Shown: in pieces, positions 1 to 8,946 of the stretch | Layout: the number at the start of each line of letters is the position of its first letter | How positions within the stretch are numbered: the first letter of the stretch is position 1 | Assembly (NCBI GenBank): GCA_902797505.1 | Contig: CADBSW010000012.1 | Location: 1 to 32,232, forward strand | Length of the DNA: 32,232 nucleotides | Direction of reading: 5' to 3' | Origin: an uncultured Prevotellaceae bacterium | GTDB lineage: Bacteria; Bacteroidota; Bacteroidia; Bacteroidales; Bacteroidaceae | Program-made: the position numbers and the translations under genes | The notes under the pieces: generated by a model | What the model saw: only the letters and a program-made list of their open reading frames with translations | Database searches by the model: none | What the model was told of the DNA's origin: nothing

Positions 1-86
1 CTTCCATCGAGGTTTTTCTTACCTGCGATGCCGGTCATCTTCGACGAACCGAGTTCAATTGCTACGATAAATTCCTTTGCTGCCAT
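1..86 (-). CDS. ftsA: Cell division protein FtsA (N-terminal fragment)
   Basis: Only the first 28 codons are in the window; the gene continues past the left edge. The start ATG lies three bases after the ftsQ stop. The peptide begins MAAKEFIVAIELGSSKMTGI, which carries the actin-fold phosphate-1 pattern (hydrophobic strand, acidic residue, then GSS) of FtsA proteins. FtsA tethers FtsZ to the inner membrane and recruits later division proteins. Its position as the gene after ftsQ is that of a normal dcw cluster, so ftsZ is expected next, outside the window. Product assignment rests on the short N-terminus plus gene order. Confidence 0.85.
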   Translation of the reverse strand, partial: MAAKEFIVAIELGSSKMTGIAGKKNLDG

Positions 87-89
87 ACG

Positions 90-986
90 CTATACTTGTT
101 TTTTGTTTTCTTTATTGTCTGTTGCGGGTTGTTCCGGAGTCGTGGAGGGAGTGGGTGTCGTGGCCGGTTGGGCAGGGGCCTCTACCTTGATGACGGGCTC
201 CTGCTGGCTTTTCTTACAGATAATCTGATTGTCGAACTCCAGACTGATATAGTGGTATTTATTCCATCCTGCCTCGTTAAGACCGTATTTGTAGAATTTC
301 TCCAGACGGTCCATCTTGTCGTGGATATAGGTGGTGATGACCTGCTCTTGGCCATTCTTGACCCTGGGAGGGATTCCTATATAGACGATATGGTCGCCTA
401 CGCGAGGGATCAGTTCTATACCTTGGTCCTTGAGGATGTTGATCTGCTCTATCTGGTTACGCCACAGATCGCTGCTCATCAACTCTCTTGCAATCGTTGC
501 CAGAAGCACCGACGACTGCCTCTGTATATACCCGGTGGCGATGATCAGGTCGCTGGTATACTTGGAGTTCGGCAAGATGCCTCCGCGCTCATCCAGATAA
601 TAGTCGTCGCCCATGATGTTCTTCACCCTGATGATGGGCAGGCGCTGAGTGATCGTGATGCACACATGTCCGTTTTGTGTCTTGTAACACTGAGCAGTGT
701 TGACAAACGGACTCTTCTTGAGATAGTCCTCGATATGCCTGGGGTTGATCGTCTCTGTCGGTTTGCCGATAGGATAGAGGCGGCTGCGCTCCAGGATATT
801 CTTCACCTCCTGCGCATTCAGGAAGCCGTTGGTGTTCTCATCAGCGATGTTGATGCTCACACCAGAACATTTCTGTGCACTGTTATCTGGCTTGTTGAAC
901 GACACCATAGCGGTTACCAGGTATCCTAACAGCAGGATATCTGTAACGACAAGTAGTGTTTTCTTCCAGTTGATGCGCAGCTTCAT
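90..986 (-). CDS. ftsQ: Cell division protein FtsQ/DivIB
   Basis: A 298-residue bitopic membrane protein. A short basic N-terminus (RINWKK) precedes one membrane segment at about residues 10-30. The extracytoplasmic part begins with a POTRA-like domain at about 43-120, recognisable from its FLNAQEVKNIL helix and the ITITQRLPIIRV strand, followed by the FtsQ beta domain. The last 35 residues are rich in Pro, Thr and Glu and look disordered. FtsQ links FtsL/FtsB-type proteins to the divisome core. The start codon overlaps the murC stop in an ATGA arrangement and the stop is three bases before ftsA, so translation is probably coupled. Sequence identity to model FtsQ is low, as usual for this protein; gene order makes the call firm. 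Confidence 0.88.
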   Translation of the reverse strand: MKLRINWKKTLLVVTDILLLGYLVTAMVSFNKPDNSAQKCSGVSINIADENTNGFLNAQEVKNILERSRLYPIGKPTETINPRHIEDYLKKSPFVNTAQCYKTQNGHVCITITQRLPIIRVKNIMGDDYYLDERGGILPNSKYTSDLIIATGYIQRQSSVLLATIARELMSSDLWRNQIEQINILKDQGIELIPRVGDHIVYIGIPPRVKNGQEQVITTYIHDKMDRLEKFYKYGLNEAGWNKYHYISLEFDNQIICKKSQQEPVIKVEAPAQPATTPTPSTTPEQPATDNKENKKQV

Positions 987-2371
987 GAGTTACAATATTT
1001 TTCTTTTAGAATCTTTTCTATTTCAGGAACCTGATTATCCAGATCGCCGGCCCCCAAGACGATGAGCACCTCAAAATCGTGATCCTTCACAAACGATAGT
1101 ACCTCATCCGTGTGTATCAGATGCTTCTGTACACCTTCAGACAGGTTGTCGTAGATCAGCTTCGAGGTAACGCCAGGGATGGGTTGTTCTCTGGCCGGGT
1201 AGATATCGGTAAGCACCACCTCATCCAACTGACTCAGACTACTGGCGAAGTCGGTATAGAAATCGCGGGTGCGGGTATAGAGATGCGGCTGGAAGATAGC
1301 TGTGATCTTCCGCTCTTTATACAACTCCTTAATACTTCGCGCACTCTGGTAGATCTCCTTCGGATGATGGGCATAGTCGCTCAAGAAGACGATCTTGTCG
1401 GTCTTTAACTTGAAGTCGAAGCGGCGCTCTACACCCTGATAGGTGCTCATGCCCTCTTTCAGTTCTTCAGCGGTGCATCCGCACAACTGTGCCATGGCCA
1501 TCGCCGCAATGGCGTTCTCTATATTGATGGGCACGGGCTGTCCGAGTGATATATTACGGATATTCTCTATCGGAGAGATGAAATCGAAGGTAATCTCTCC
1601 ATTCTCGATGATGATATTCTCCGCATGGAAGTCGCCCTGCAGCAGGTCATACTCATAGACGGTCACACCGTCAGCTACCTCCTGACGCATCTCCAGTCCG
1701 CGGTGAATGATCAGTGCACCACCCGGTTGTATGAGTGTGGTGTAGTGACGGAAGCTCTCCAGGTATGCCTCCTTTGTGCCGTAGATATCCAGATGGTCGG
1801 GATCTGTGCTGGTAATGACAGATATCCATGGGCGCAACCAGTGGAAAGAACGGTCGAACTCATCCGCCTCGATGACCACATAGTCGCTCGTATTGCTGAC
1901 GATATAGTTGGTCTGGTAATTCTTCGATATACCACCTAAGAAAGCATTGCAGTCGATATGACTCTGATGCATCAGGTGCGCACACATCGTCGAGGTGGTA
2001 GTCTTACCATGGGTGCCTGCCACACATAGTCCTTTCTGGGCACGGGTGAGCAGTCCTAACAACTGTGCGCGCTTTAACACCTCAAAACCATGCTCACGGA
2101 AGTACACCAGTTCTTGATGCTCTTGTGGCACGGCAGGGGTATAGATAATCAGACAGGTGTCGGGATTCAGGAAGCAGGGGGCTATCTTCTCGACATTTTC
2201 CTCATAGTGTACCTGTGCTCCTTCCTCCTCCAGATGCAGGGTAAGGGCAGAGGGCGTCTTGTCATAACCACCCACGGCCACGTTCCTATGCAGGAAGAAA
2301 CGGGCGATGGCACTCATGCCAATGCCTCCGATGCCGACAAAATATACCGCCTTTATATCTTTTAATTCCAT
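983..2371 (-). CDS. murC: UDP-N-acetylmuramate--L-alanine ligase MurC
   Basis: A 462-residue Mur ligase that adds L-Ala to UDP-MurNAc in the cytoplasm, the first step of peptide stem synthesis. The Rossmann-like glycine loop GIGGIGMS (about 13-20) is the MurC UDP-binding signature, and the ATP loop GTHGKTT is at 119-125. The central domain carries EADEFDRSF, and YAHHPKEI in the C-terminal domain is also typical of MurC. Length is as expected. The start lies one base after the murG stop and the stop overlaps ftsQ by four bases. In E. coli ddlB follows murC; here it is absent and ftsQ follows directly. Confidence 0.97.
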   Translation of the reverse strand: MELKDIKAVYFVGIGGIGMSAIARFFLHRNVAVGGYDKTPSALTLHLEEEGAQVHYEENVEKIAPCFLNPDTCLIIYTPAVPQEHQELVYFREHGFEVLKRAQLLGLLTRAQKGLCVAGTHGKTTTSTMCAHLMHQSHIDCNAFLGGISKNYQTNYIVSNTSDYVVIEADEFDRSFHWLRPWISVITSTDPDHLDIYGTKEAYLESFRHYTTLIQPGGALIIHRGLEMRQEVADGVTVYEYDLLQGDFHAENIIIENGEITFDFISPIENIRNISLGQPVPINIENAIAAMAMAQLCGCTAEELKEGMSTYQGVERRFDFKLKTDKIVFLSDYAHHPKEIYQSARSIKELYKERKITAIFQPHLYTRTRDFYTDFASSLSQLDEVVLTDIYPAREQPIPGVTSKLIYDNLSEGVQKHLIHTDEVLSFVKDHDFEVLIVLGAGDLDNQVPEIEKILKEKYCNS

Positions 2372-2372
2372 C

Positions 2373-3485
2373 TTATTTCTCTCTAATAGCTAATTTTATT
2401 ACTTCATCGGCAATGATCTCCGCAGAGTTGGGCAATGCCAACTTCAGGATATTCTTGTTGAGATCTGCCAGTTTATTGTCGTCTTTTACTGTCTCTAATG
2501 CCAATCCTACCAGTTTTTCTTCTGCCTCGGCATCCTTCACATACAGGGCTGCCCCTTTCTCTACCAAGGCCATGGCATTCTTTGTCTGGTGGTCCTCAGC
2601 CACATTGGGTGAGGGAACGAGGATAACGGGTGTGCCCAAGAGACAGAATTCGGAGATGCTGCTGGCACCCGCGCGACTGATCACTAAGTCGGCTGCCTTG
2701 TAGGCGGCACCCATGTCAGAGATAAAGTCGAGTATCTTTACGTTCTTCAGATTCTTTCCTTCGGTCTGCTGCAGGATATCAGCATGGTAATACTTACCTG
2801 TCTGCCAGATCACCTGGGCACCGCTGGCCTCTATCTCATCAAGATGCTTGAGCATACTCTGATTGACCGTGCGTGCGCCGAGAGAACCGCCAACCACCAA
2901 GATGGTCTTCTTCTCAGGATCCAGTCCGAAAGACTTGATGGCTTCCTCGCGAGATATCGTGGTGTTGAGCAGTGCCTGTCTTACGGGATTACCTGTCAGT
3001 ATAATCTTCTCTGCCGGGAAGAAACGCTCCATGCCGTGATAGGCCACACAGATCTTCTCGGCTTTCTTTGCCAACAACTTGTTGGTTACACCGGCGTAAG
3101 AGTTCTGCTCTTGTATCAGGCAGGGGATACCCATGGCGGCACATTTGTTCAGGGTAGGGCCGCTGGCATAACCACCGACACCTACGGCAGCCATAGGCTT
3201 GAAGTCCTTAATGATCTTCTTGGCCATGCGCTGACTCTTCCATATCTTGTATAAAACCTTTACATTCTTCAACAGGTTCTTACGGTCAAAACCACAGATG
3301 GGCAACCCCACGATCTCATAACCTGCGGCAGGCACACGCTGCATCTCCATCCTTCCGAGGGCTCCCACAAAGAGAATACTCGCTTTGGGACACTTTTCCT
3401 TGATGGCATTGGCAATAGAGATGGCGGGGAAGATATGTCCTCCCGTTCCACCGCCGCTGATGATGATCCTTAAATCCTTATCCAT
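2373..3485 (-). CDS. murG: MurG, lipid II-forming N-acetylglucosaminyltransferase
   Basis: A GT28 glycosyltransferase of 370 residues that transfers GlcNAc from UDP-GlcNAc to lipid I at the inner face of the membrane, giving lipid II. The N-terminus reads MDKDLRIIISGGGTGGHIFP, containing the glycine-rich GGGTGGH loop. GGSLGART and the donor-site stretch SRAGASSISEF lie in the C-terminal half. I chose the ATG at 3485. An in-frame TTG at 3506 would add seven residues, but that TTG falls inside a promoter-like TATTTTTG box and MurG proteins usually start a few residues before the GGGTGGH loop. Upstream is a 67-base gap, the widest in the cluster, so transcription may restart here. The stop is one base before murC. 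Confidence 0.96.
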   Translation of the reverse strand: MDKDLRIIISGGGTGGHIFPAISIANAIKEKCPKASILFVGALGRMEMQRVPAAGYEIVGLPICGFDRKNLLKNVKVLYKIWKSQRMAKKIIKDFKPMAAVGVGGYASGPTLNKCAAMGIPCLIQEQNSYAGVTNKLLAKKAEKICVAYHGMERFFPAEKIILTGNPVRQALLNTTISREEAIKSFGLDPEKKTILVVGGSLGARTVNQSMLKHLDEIEASGAQVIWQTGKYYHADILQQTEGKNLKNVKILDFISDMGAAYKAADLVISRAGASSISEFCLLGTPVILVPSPNVAEDHQTKNAMALVEKGAALYVKDAEAEEKLVGLALETVKDDNKLADLNKNILKLALPNSAEIIADEVIKLAIREK

Positions 3486-3503
3486 ATCGATTGCTTTAAT
3501 TTG

Positions 3504-3511
3504 CAAAAATA
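3504..3511 (-). promoter_or_regulatory. Candidate internal promoter -7 box ahead of murG
   Basis: On the minus strand the box reads TATTTTTG, a full match to the Bacteroidetes -7 consensus TAnnTTTG. It sits 18 bases before the murG ATG in the only wide gap of the cluster. No good TTTG is seen at the -33 distance, so this is suggestive rather than firm. Confidence 0.45.
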
Positions 3512-3552
3512 CTTATATTTTTTCTCTTTATCGCATAATTTAGATATTTTAA

Positions 3553-4836
3553 TTATGCAGTTTTTAAAGAAACTTTTCCATTCTTTTCTACCTTTGTCGT
3601 ATCCTCTCTCTTGGCTGCCGAACAGCTCACGCTGAGAATAACGCCTATATATACGCAGTTGACGATGGTGGATGTTCCTCCCTTACTGATGAGAGGCAGT
3701 GGCTGACCCGTTACTGGAGCCAGTCCTACGGCCACCGCCATGTTAAACATAGCCTGCGTAACCAGCAACAAGGCGAAGCCCATGATCAGCAGTGCCGGGA
3801 AGGCATTGACACAATGGTTGGCGATGCTGGCCGTCCGGAAGAGCAGGATGATATATAACAGGCACACGATGATGGCACCCCAGATACCCATCTCTTCGAT
3901 GATGATGGCATAGATAAAGTCGGAGAAGGCCTGTGAGAGGAAGTCTCTTTCCACGGAATTTCCCGGTCCTTTACCAATGAGGTTGGAACTGGCAATGGCG
4001 ATGTTGGCATGTGCCACCTGTGCGTCTTTATCCAGGTCGATATCCTCTGGGGCAATCTCCTTGTTGTCCATAAACTTCACGATACGTGCCTTCCAAGTGT
4101 CAAAACGGTGAAAGACCTTGCCTGTTAAGAAAGATTCCTTCTTTGGTTCCACCTGTTCGGTCATGCTCAGCTCTGTATTCTGTGCTTTTGCCGGGTCTTC
4201 GTTCTTACCTACCAGCATGACCAGTGAGAAGATGAAGATCACTCCCAGCATAAGTACGCCTAACAATTTTCCTAACTGCGTCTTAGGCACTCTGCCGATA
4301 AACATCATGATAATGACGGTCAGGAACAGCAGGGCGGCAGTCGAGAGGTTCTCCATGGCTATGAGCAGGAGTATCGGACAACTGATATACATGATGTATC
4401 TGAAGGCATGGCGGTCGGCTCCGTTGGCTGTCTGCATGGCACTCAGTATCTGTACCTCGGCCAGAATGACGGCTCCCTTGGCCAACTCTGAGGGCTGGAA
4501 CTGTATGCCAAAGAAATCTATCCATCGTTGTGCGCCGTTGGTGGTCTGTCCGACGATCAATACGGCGATCAGCATCAACAGCGATATCAGCAAGGCAAAG
4601 GGTGTCACGATCTTGAAATATCTGCATTTGATATTCATCGTAACGATCATAAAGGCGATGCCTATGAGAAGTAGAAAAGAGTGATATGCCACTGGCTTCC
4701 AGTAACTTCCTGTCTTATATGTCAGTCCGCTCGAGGCACTGAACACCTCCAGCACACTGATGATACACAGGAAGAAGAACACCATCCAGATGATACCGTC
4801 TCCCTTGATCCTGAATTTAGAGATTCCGTCTGCCAT
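3553..4836 (-). CDS. ftsW: FtsW, SEDS-family septal peptidoglycan polymerase
   Basis: A polytopic membrane protein of 427 residues in the SEDS family, which polymerises lipid II together with a class B PBP (here FtsI) at the septum. Family marks include AQRWIDFFGIQFQPSELAK (about 102-120), the extracytoplasmic loop with KGPGNSVERDFL, then SDFIYAIIIEE at about 304-314. Its Asp is in the place of the catalytic Asp of RodA/FtsW. LPLISKGGTS near residues 379-388 matches the conserved LPFISYGGSS-type motif, with Lys replacing Tyr. About ten membrane segments can be drawn. A charged loop of roughly 60 residues (about 210-270) precedes the catalytic loop. The start ATG is seven bases after murD. RodA is the main alternative, but the cluster position favours FtsW. 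Confidence 0.95.
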   Translation of the reverse strand: MADGISKFRIKGDGIIWMVFFFLCIISVLEVFSASSGLTYKTGSYWKPVAYHSFLLLIGIAFMIVTMNIKCRYFKIVTPFALLISLLMLIAVLIVGQTTNGAQRWIDFFGIQFQPSELAKGAVILAEVQILSAMQTANGADRHAFRYIMYISCPILLLIAMENLSTAALLFLTVIIMMFIGRVPKTQLGKLLGVLMLGVIFIFSLVMLVGKNEDPAKAQNTELSMTEQVEPKKESFLTGKVFHRFDTWKARIVKFMDNKEIAPEDIDLDKDAQVAHANIAIASSNLIGKGPGNSVERDFLSQAFSDFIYAIIIEEMGIWGAIIVCLLYIILLFRTASIANHCVNAFPALLIMGFALLLVTQAMFNMAVAVGLAPVTGQPLPLISKGGTSTIVNCVYIGVILSVSCSAAKREDTTKVEKNGKVSLKTA

Positions 4837-4843
4837 TCGTTGA

Positions 4844-6184
4844 TTATAGGTTTCTTACAAGGTTCTTAAATTGTTCTCCACGATCCTCCATGTTCTTGAA
4901 GAGATCGAAGCTGGCGCAACACGGACTGAGCAATACGGTCATGCCCGGTTCTGCCATCTCATAACAGGCCTTTACACAGTCGGCCATGGAGTGTGTGTCT
5001 CTTACGGGGATGCCTAAGCCATCGAAGAAATTGTGCAGCTTGGTATTGTCGGCACCCAGATATACCAGTCCGGCACACTTTGCTTTCACCAGGTCCTTGA
5101 TGGCGTTATAGTCGTTGCCCTTATCTTTTCCTCCAAGGATGAGGATGGTAGGAGTCTTCATGCTCTCCAGTGCATACCAGCAGGCGTCTACGTTGGTGGC
5201 CTTGGAGTCGTTGACATACAAGACACCGCGTACGGTGGTAACCTTCTCTAAGCGATGCTCCACGCCGGGGAAGTCGCTCAGACTCTTGCGGATAATCTCT
5301 TTCTTGATACCGGCGATGTCGGATGCTATACCTGCCGCTAAGGAGTTGTAGATATTATGCTTACCCGTGAGCGACAATTCTTCCTGCTCCATGTTGAATG
5401 GGGTGGGCACCTCTATCTTGTATTGTCCCTCCTCGATATAGGCGATGGAGCCTTTCTCTTTCAGTTCAGAGAAAGGATATTGTATAGACTGGATGTTATA
5501 TTTCTCCAATTCCTTCTTGATGATAGGGTCATCATTCCAGTAGATGAACGCATCGTCCTTCGTCTGGTTCTGGATAATCCTCATCTTGGCATCCACATAG
5601 TTCTGCATCTCGTTATGATACCTGTCGAGATGGTCGGGCGTGATATTCATCAGGATAGCCACGTTCGCACGGAAATCGTACATGTTATCCAACTGGAAAG
5701 AGCTCAGTTCGATGATGTAGTAGTCGTGCGGTTCTTCCGCCACCTGCAAAGCCAGACTCTTACCGATATTTCCTGCCAGTCCGGCATCGTATCCAGCTGC
5801 CTTGAAGATATGGTAGATCAGTGAGGTGGTGGTCGTCTTACCGTTACTGCCGGTGATACAGATCATCTTACTGTCGGTGTAGCGGCCGGCAAACTCTATC
5901 TCACTGATAATGTGGATATTCTTCTGGATGGCCTTTTGGATGATAGGCACCTCGTCGGGGATGCCCGGACTCTTGATGATCTCGTCGGCATTGAGGATCT
6001 TCTCCTCCGTATGATGTCCTTCCTCCCATGGTATGTCATGGTCGTCGAGCATCTTCTTATATCTGTCCTTGATAGAGCCGAAGTCGGAGACAAAGACATC
6101 AAATCCCTGTTTCTTTGCCAAGACGGCAGCTCCTGCTCCACTCTCTGCGGCTCCAAGTATTACTATTCTCTTCATATCTGTCAT
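4844..6184 (-). CDS. murD: UDP-N-acetylmuramoylalanine--D-glutamate ligase MurD
   Basis: A 446-residue Mur ligase that adds D-Glu to UDP-MurNAc-L-Ala. The N-terminal Rossmann-like domain opens IVILGAAESGAGAAVLAKK. The ATP loop GSNGKTTTT is at about 112-120. NITPDHLDRYH and YVNDSKATN are typical MurD motifs in the central and C-terminal domains, and the C-terminus has LLSPCCASFDLF as in other MurD proteins. I kept the ATG at 6184; a second ATG three codons in (MKRIVILG) would be equally compatible. The gene follows mraY by 12 bases and precedes ftsW by seven. Confidence 0.97.
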   Translation of the reverse strand: MTDMKRIVILGAAESGAGAAVLAKKQGFDVFVSDFGSIKDRYKKMLDDHDIPWEEGHHTEEKILNADEIIKSPGIPDEVPIIQKAIQKNIHIISEIEFAGRYTDSKMICITGSNGKTTTTSLIYHIFKAAGYDAGLAGNIGKSLALQVAEEPHDYYIIELSSFQLDNMYDFRANVAILMNITPDHLDRYHNEMQNYVDAKMRIIQNQTKDDAFIYWNDDPIIKKELEKYNIQSIQYPFSELKEKGSIAYIEEGQYKIEVPTPFNMEQEELSLTGKHNIYNSLAAGIASDIAGIKKEIIRKSLSDFPGVEHRLEKVTTVRGVLYVNDSKATNVDACWYALESMKTPTILILGGKDKGNDYNAIKDLVKAKCAGLVYLGADNTKLHNFFDGLGIPVRDTHSMADCVKACYEMAEPGMTVLLSPCCASFDLFKNMEDRGEQFKNLVRNL

Positions 6185-6196
6185 ATATATAATGTG

Positions 6197-7468
6197 TTAT
6201 CTGATCTTTAATGTGATGATGGTCATGGCTGCCAGGATGATGGTGACAATCCAGAAACGGATAGTGATCTTCGATTCATGGAACTGTCGTTGTGGCCATG
6301 ACTTGAATACATACTTACTGGTAGGATCCAACTGACTGTCGAGTTTCCTGAAGTTATCGTGTATAGGCGTGGCCCTGAAGATCCTTACGCGTTGTCCCTT
6401 GCGCTTCATCCATTTGAAATAGAAGGTCTGTATCATCACGCTGAGGCTCTCTACGAGGAAGATGCCGCAGAGGATGGGTACTAACAGTTCCTTATGAATG
6501 ATCACGGCACACACACCGATGATACCACCGATGGTCAGCGAACCGGTATCTCCCATGAATACCTGAGCGGGGAAAGCATTATACCACAGGAATCCGATCA
6601 TAGCTCCCACGAAGGCACAGATGAACACCACGAGTTCTTGAGAACCAGGGATATACATGATGTTCAGATAAGAGGCAAACTCTATGTGGGAGCTTACGTA
6701 GGCAAAGATTCCTAATGCCACACCGATGATGGCAGAGTTGCCGGCACACATACCGTCCATACCATCGTTGAGGTTGGCGCCGTTGGAGACGGCCGTCACC
6801 ACCAGTATTGTCATCAAGACAAACAAGATCCATCCGGCAGCACGACTATACTTACCACAGAAGGCCATCACCTTCGAGTAGTCGAGGTTATGGTTCTTGA
6901 CAAAGGGGATGGTGGTCTTCAGCGATTTTGTCGGCTCCGACGCATGGATCACCTCTGTTACCTGCCCTTGTTTCTGGATGGTGACATTCTCCTTGATGAC
7001 GGCATCCGGACTGGCCCACAGCACTAATCCTACGATCAGACCGATACTTACCTGACCCACAATCTTATATTTGCCCTTCAGTCCTTCCTTGTTCTTGCGG
7101 AAGATCTTGATATAGTCGTCCAGGAATCCTAAGAACCCCAGCCATATCGTGGTGATGATCATCAGGATCAGATAGATATTCCTCATTCGTCCTAAGAGGA
7201 TGACCGGCACCAGGATAGACACGATGATGATGATACCACCCATGGTGGGGACACCCTTCTTCTTCTCTCCGAAGGGATCGATGGAGGCATCGCGCTGTGT
7301 CTCGGCAATCTTCCTGCGCTTCATGAATTTGATGAACTTCTCACCAAACCACGCAGAGATGATGAGTGAGAGTATCAGCGTGAGGAGTGCCCTGAATGAT
7401 ACATACGACCAGACGTGTGCTCCTGGTATGTCAAATCTTTCTAAAAATCTGAATAAGTAGTATAGCAT
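6197..7468 (-). CDS. mraY: MraY, phospho-MurNAc-pentapeptide translocase
   Basis: A polytopic enzyme of 423 residues, longer than the roughly 360 of E. coli, that transfers phospho-MurNAc-pentapeptide to undecaprenyl phosphate to form lipid I. Conserved sites are visible: PTMGGIIII (74-82), FLDDY with Asp117/Asp118, NLNDGMDGM with Asp235 and Asp238, and MGDTGSL (305-311). Two expansions explain the length: a segment at about 155-205 between membrane helices, and about 17 extra residues after the last cytoplasmic motif. That motif, normally three consecutive His (PLHHHF), reads PIHDNF at 368-373, so only His370 is kept. The C-terminus FHESKITIRFWIV...TLKIR is typical. murF, which lies between murE and mraY in E. 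coli, is absent. Confidence 0.96.
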   Translation of the reverse strand: MLYYLFRFLERFDIPGAHVWSYVSFRALLTLILSLIISAWFGEKFIKFMKRRKIAETQRDASIDPFGEKKKGVPTMGGIIIIVSILVPVILLGRMRNIYLILMIITTIWLGFLGFLDDYIKIFRKNKEGLKGKYKIVGQVSIGLIVGLVLWASPDAVIKENVTIQKQGQVTEVIHASEPTKSLKTTIPFVKNHNLDYSKVMAFCGKYSRAAGWILFVLMTILVVTAVSNGANLNDGMDGMCAGNSAIIGVALGIFAYVSSHIEFASYLNIMYIPGSQELVVFICAFVGAMIGFLWYNAFPAQVFMGDTGSLTIGGIIGVCAVIIHKELLVPILCGIFLVESLSVMIQTFYFKWMKRKGQRVRIFRATPIHDNFRKLDSQLDPTSKYVFKSWPQRQFHESKITIRFWIVTIILAAMTIITLKIR

Positions 7469-7493
7469 ATTTTCTTTTTATGGGTAAAAGTAA

Positions 7494-8945
7494 TTATTGT
7501 TCTGCAAAGATGTTGCGGAGAATCTCCTTGTCATCGAAATGATGCTTCACACCCTTGATCTCCTGGTAGTCTTCATGACCCTTTCCTGCCACGAGGATCA
7601 CGTCGCCCTTCTTGGCCATCATACAGGCGGTGCGGATGGCTTCCTTACGGTCCACGATCGACAACACCTTCTTCATCTGCTGTTTATCCAAGCCCGCCAG
7701 CATATCATTGATGATATCCTGCGGGTCCTCGAAGCGGGGATTATCGGATGTGATGATCACCTTATCACTCTGTTTCACGGCCTCCTGAGCCATCAGCGGA
7801 CGTTTGCCCTTGTCTCTGTTTCCACCGGCTCCACATACGGTGATGACCTGTCCTTTGCCATTGAGTACCTCGTGGATGGCGTTTAAGACGTTCTCCAGGG
7901 CATCCGGGGTATGGGCATAGTCTACGATGGCGGTATATCCCTCGGGTGAACGGACGGGGTCAAGACGACCGTTGACACTCTTCAGCGTACTCATCACCAC
8001 GAGGATATCCTCGGCTTTCTCACCCAGCATGATGGCAGTGCCATAGACGGCCAGCAGGTTGCTGACATTGAACTTACCGATAAACTGCACACCTACCTCA
8101 TGACGGTCGATGTCCAGGTACATCCCCTCGAAATGGCACTCCAGGATCTTTGCCTTGAAATCGGCCATAGCGCGGGTGGAGTAGGTCTTGATCGTGGCCT
8201 TGCAGTTCTGCACCATGTACATGCCGTTCTTATCATCGGCATTGATGATGGCAAAGGCACTCTTGGGCAAAGCATCAAAAAATGCCTTCTTCGCGTCACG
8301 ATAGTTCTCGAATGTCTTGTGATAATCCAGATGATCTCGTGTGAGATTGGTGAAGATACCACCGGCAAATCTCAGTCCGCCGATTCGTTTTTGGGCGATG
8401 GCATGACTGGAACACTCCATGAAGGCATAGTCACATCCCGCATCCACCATCTTACTGAGCAACTGGTTCAGCTCAATCGGATCGGGGGTGGTATGACTGG
8501 TAGGCAACTGCTCCTCTTCAATATAGTTGCAGACGGTAGACAACAGTCCGCACTTATACCCCAGTTTGCGGAACATATTATATAATAAGGTGGCGATGGT
8601 GGTCTTGCCATTCGTTCCCGTGACACCTAACAACTTCAGTTTGCTCGTGGGGTCACCGTAGAAAAGGGTGGCCACCTTGCCGACCACATCCTCGGTAGAA
8701 GCCACCTGGATGTAAGTAGCTTCCTCACAGACTGTGGGGAGATCTTCACAGAGGATAGCCACGGCTCCCAGTTGGATGGCTTTCTCTATATATGCGTGAC
8801 CGTCGGTCTGGGTACCCTTGATGGCGACGAACAGGTGTCCGGGTTGTATCTTCCTGCTGTCGATATTGATACCTGTGATGTCGATATCTGTTTTTCCTAC
8901 GACCGTGATCGGTTTGATATTCTTAATAAGTGATTCTAAAATCAT
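7494..8945 (-). CDS. murE: UDP-MurNAc-tripeptide synthetase MurE (meso-DAP type)
   Basis: A 483-residue Mur ligase adding the third stem residue to UDP-MurNAc-L-Ala-D-Glu. The ATP loop [10 protein letters not shown] is at about 107-116. The DNPR motif at 401-404, in SDNPRFEDP, is the signature of enzymes that select meso-diaminopimelate; Lys-adding enzymes have a different sequence there. The HTTPDP substrate motif (about 151-156) and GKGHEDYQ near the C-terminus are also typical. The start ATG is one base after the ftsI stop and mraY begins 25 bases downstream. The DNPR motif predicts meso-DAP peptidoglycan. Confidence 0.97.
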   Translation of the reverse strand: MILESLIKNIKPITVVGKTDIDITGINIDSRKIQPGHLFVAIKGTQTDGHAYIEKAIQLGAVAILCEDLPTVCEEATYIQVASTEDVVGKVATLFYGDPTSKLKLLGVTGTNGKTTIATLLYNMFRKLGYKCGLLSTVCNYIEEEQLPTSHTTPDPIELNQLLSKMVDAGCDYAFMECSSHAIAQKRIGGLRFAGGIFTNLTRDHLDYHKTFENYRDAKKAFFDALPKSAFAIINADDKNGMYMVQNCKATIKTYSTRAMADFKAKILECHFEGMYLDIDRHEVGVQFIGKFNVSNLLAVYGTAIMLGEKAEDILVVMSTLKSVNGRLDPVRSPEGYTAIVDYAHTPDALENVLNAIHEVLNGKGQVITVCGAGGNRDKGKRPLMAQEAVKQSDKVIITSDNPRFEDPQDIINDMLAGLDKQQMKKVLSIVDRKEAIRTACMMAKKGDVILVAGKGHEDYQEIKGVKHHFDDKEILRNIFAEQ

Positions 8946-8946
8946 A

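Noticed and set aside
96..929. 277-residue plus-strand frame opposite ftsQ
   Set aside because: It is antisense to a clear ftsQ, has no recognisable domain, and its composition follows the opposite strand's codons.
3486..3506. TTG start for murG seven codons upstream
   Set aside because: The TTG is part of a TATTTTTG promoter-like box and the added residues are not typical of MurG.
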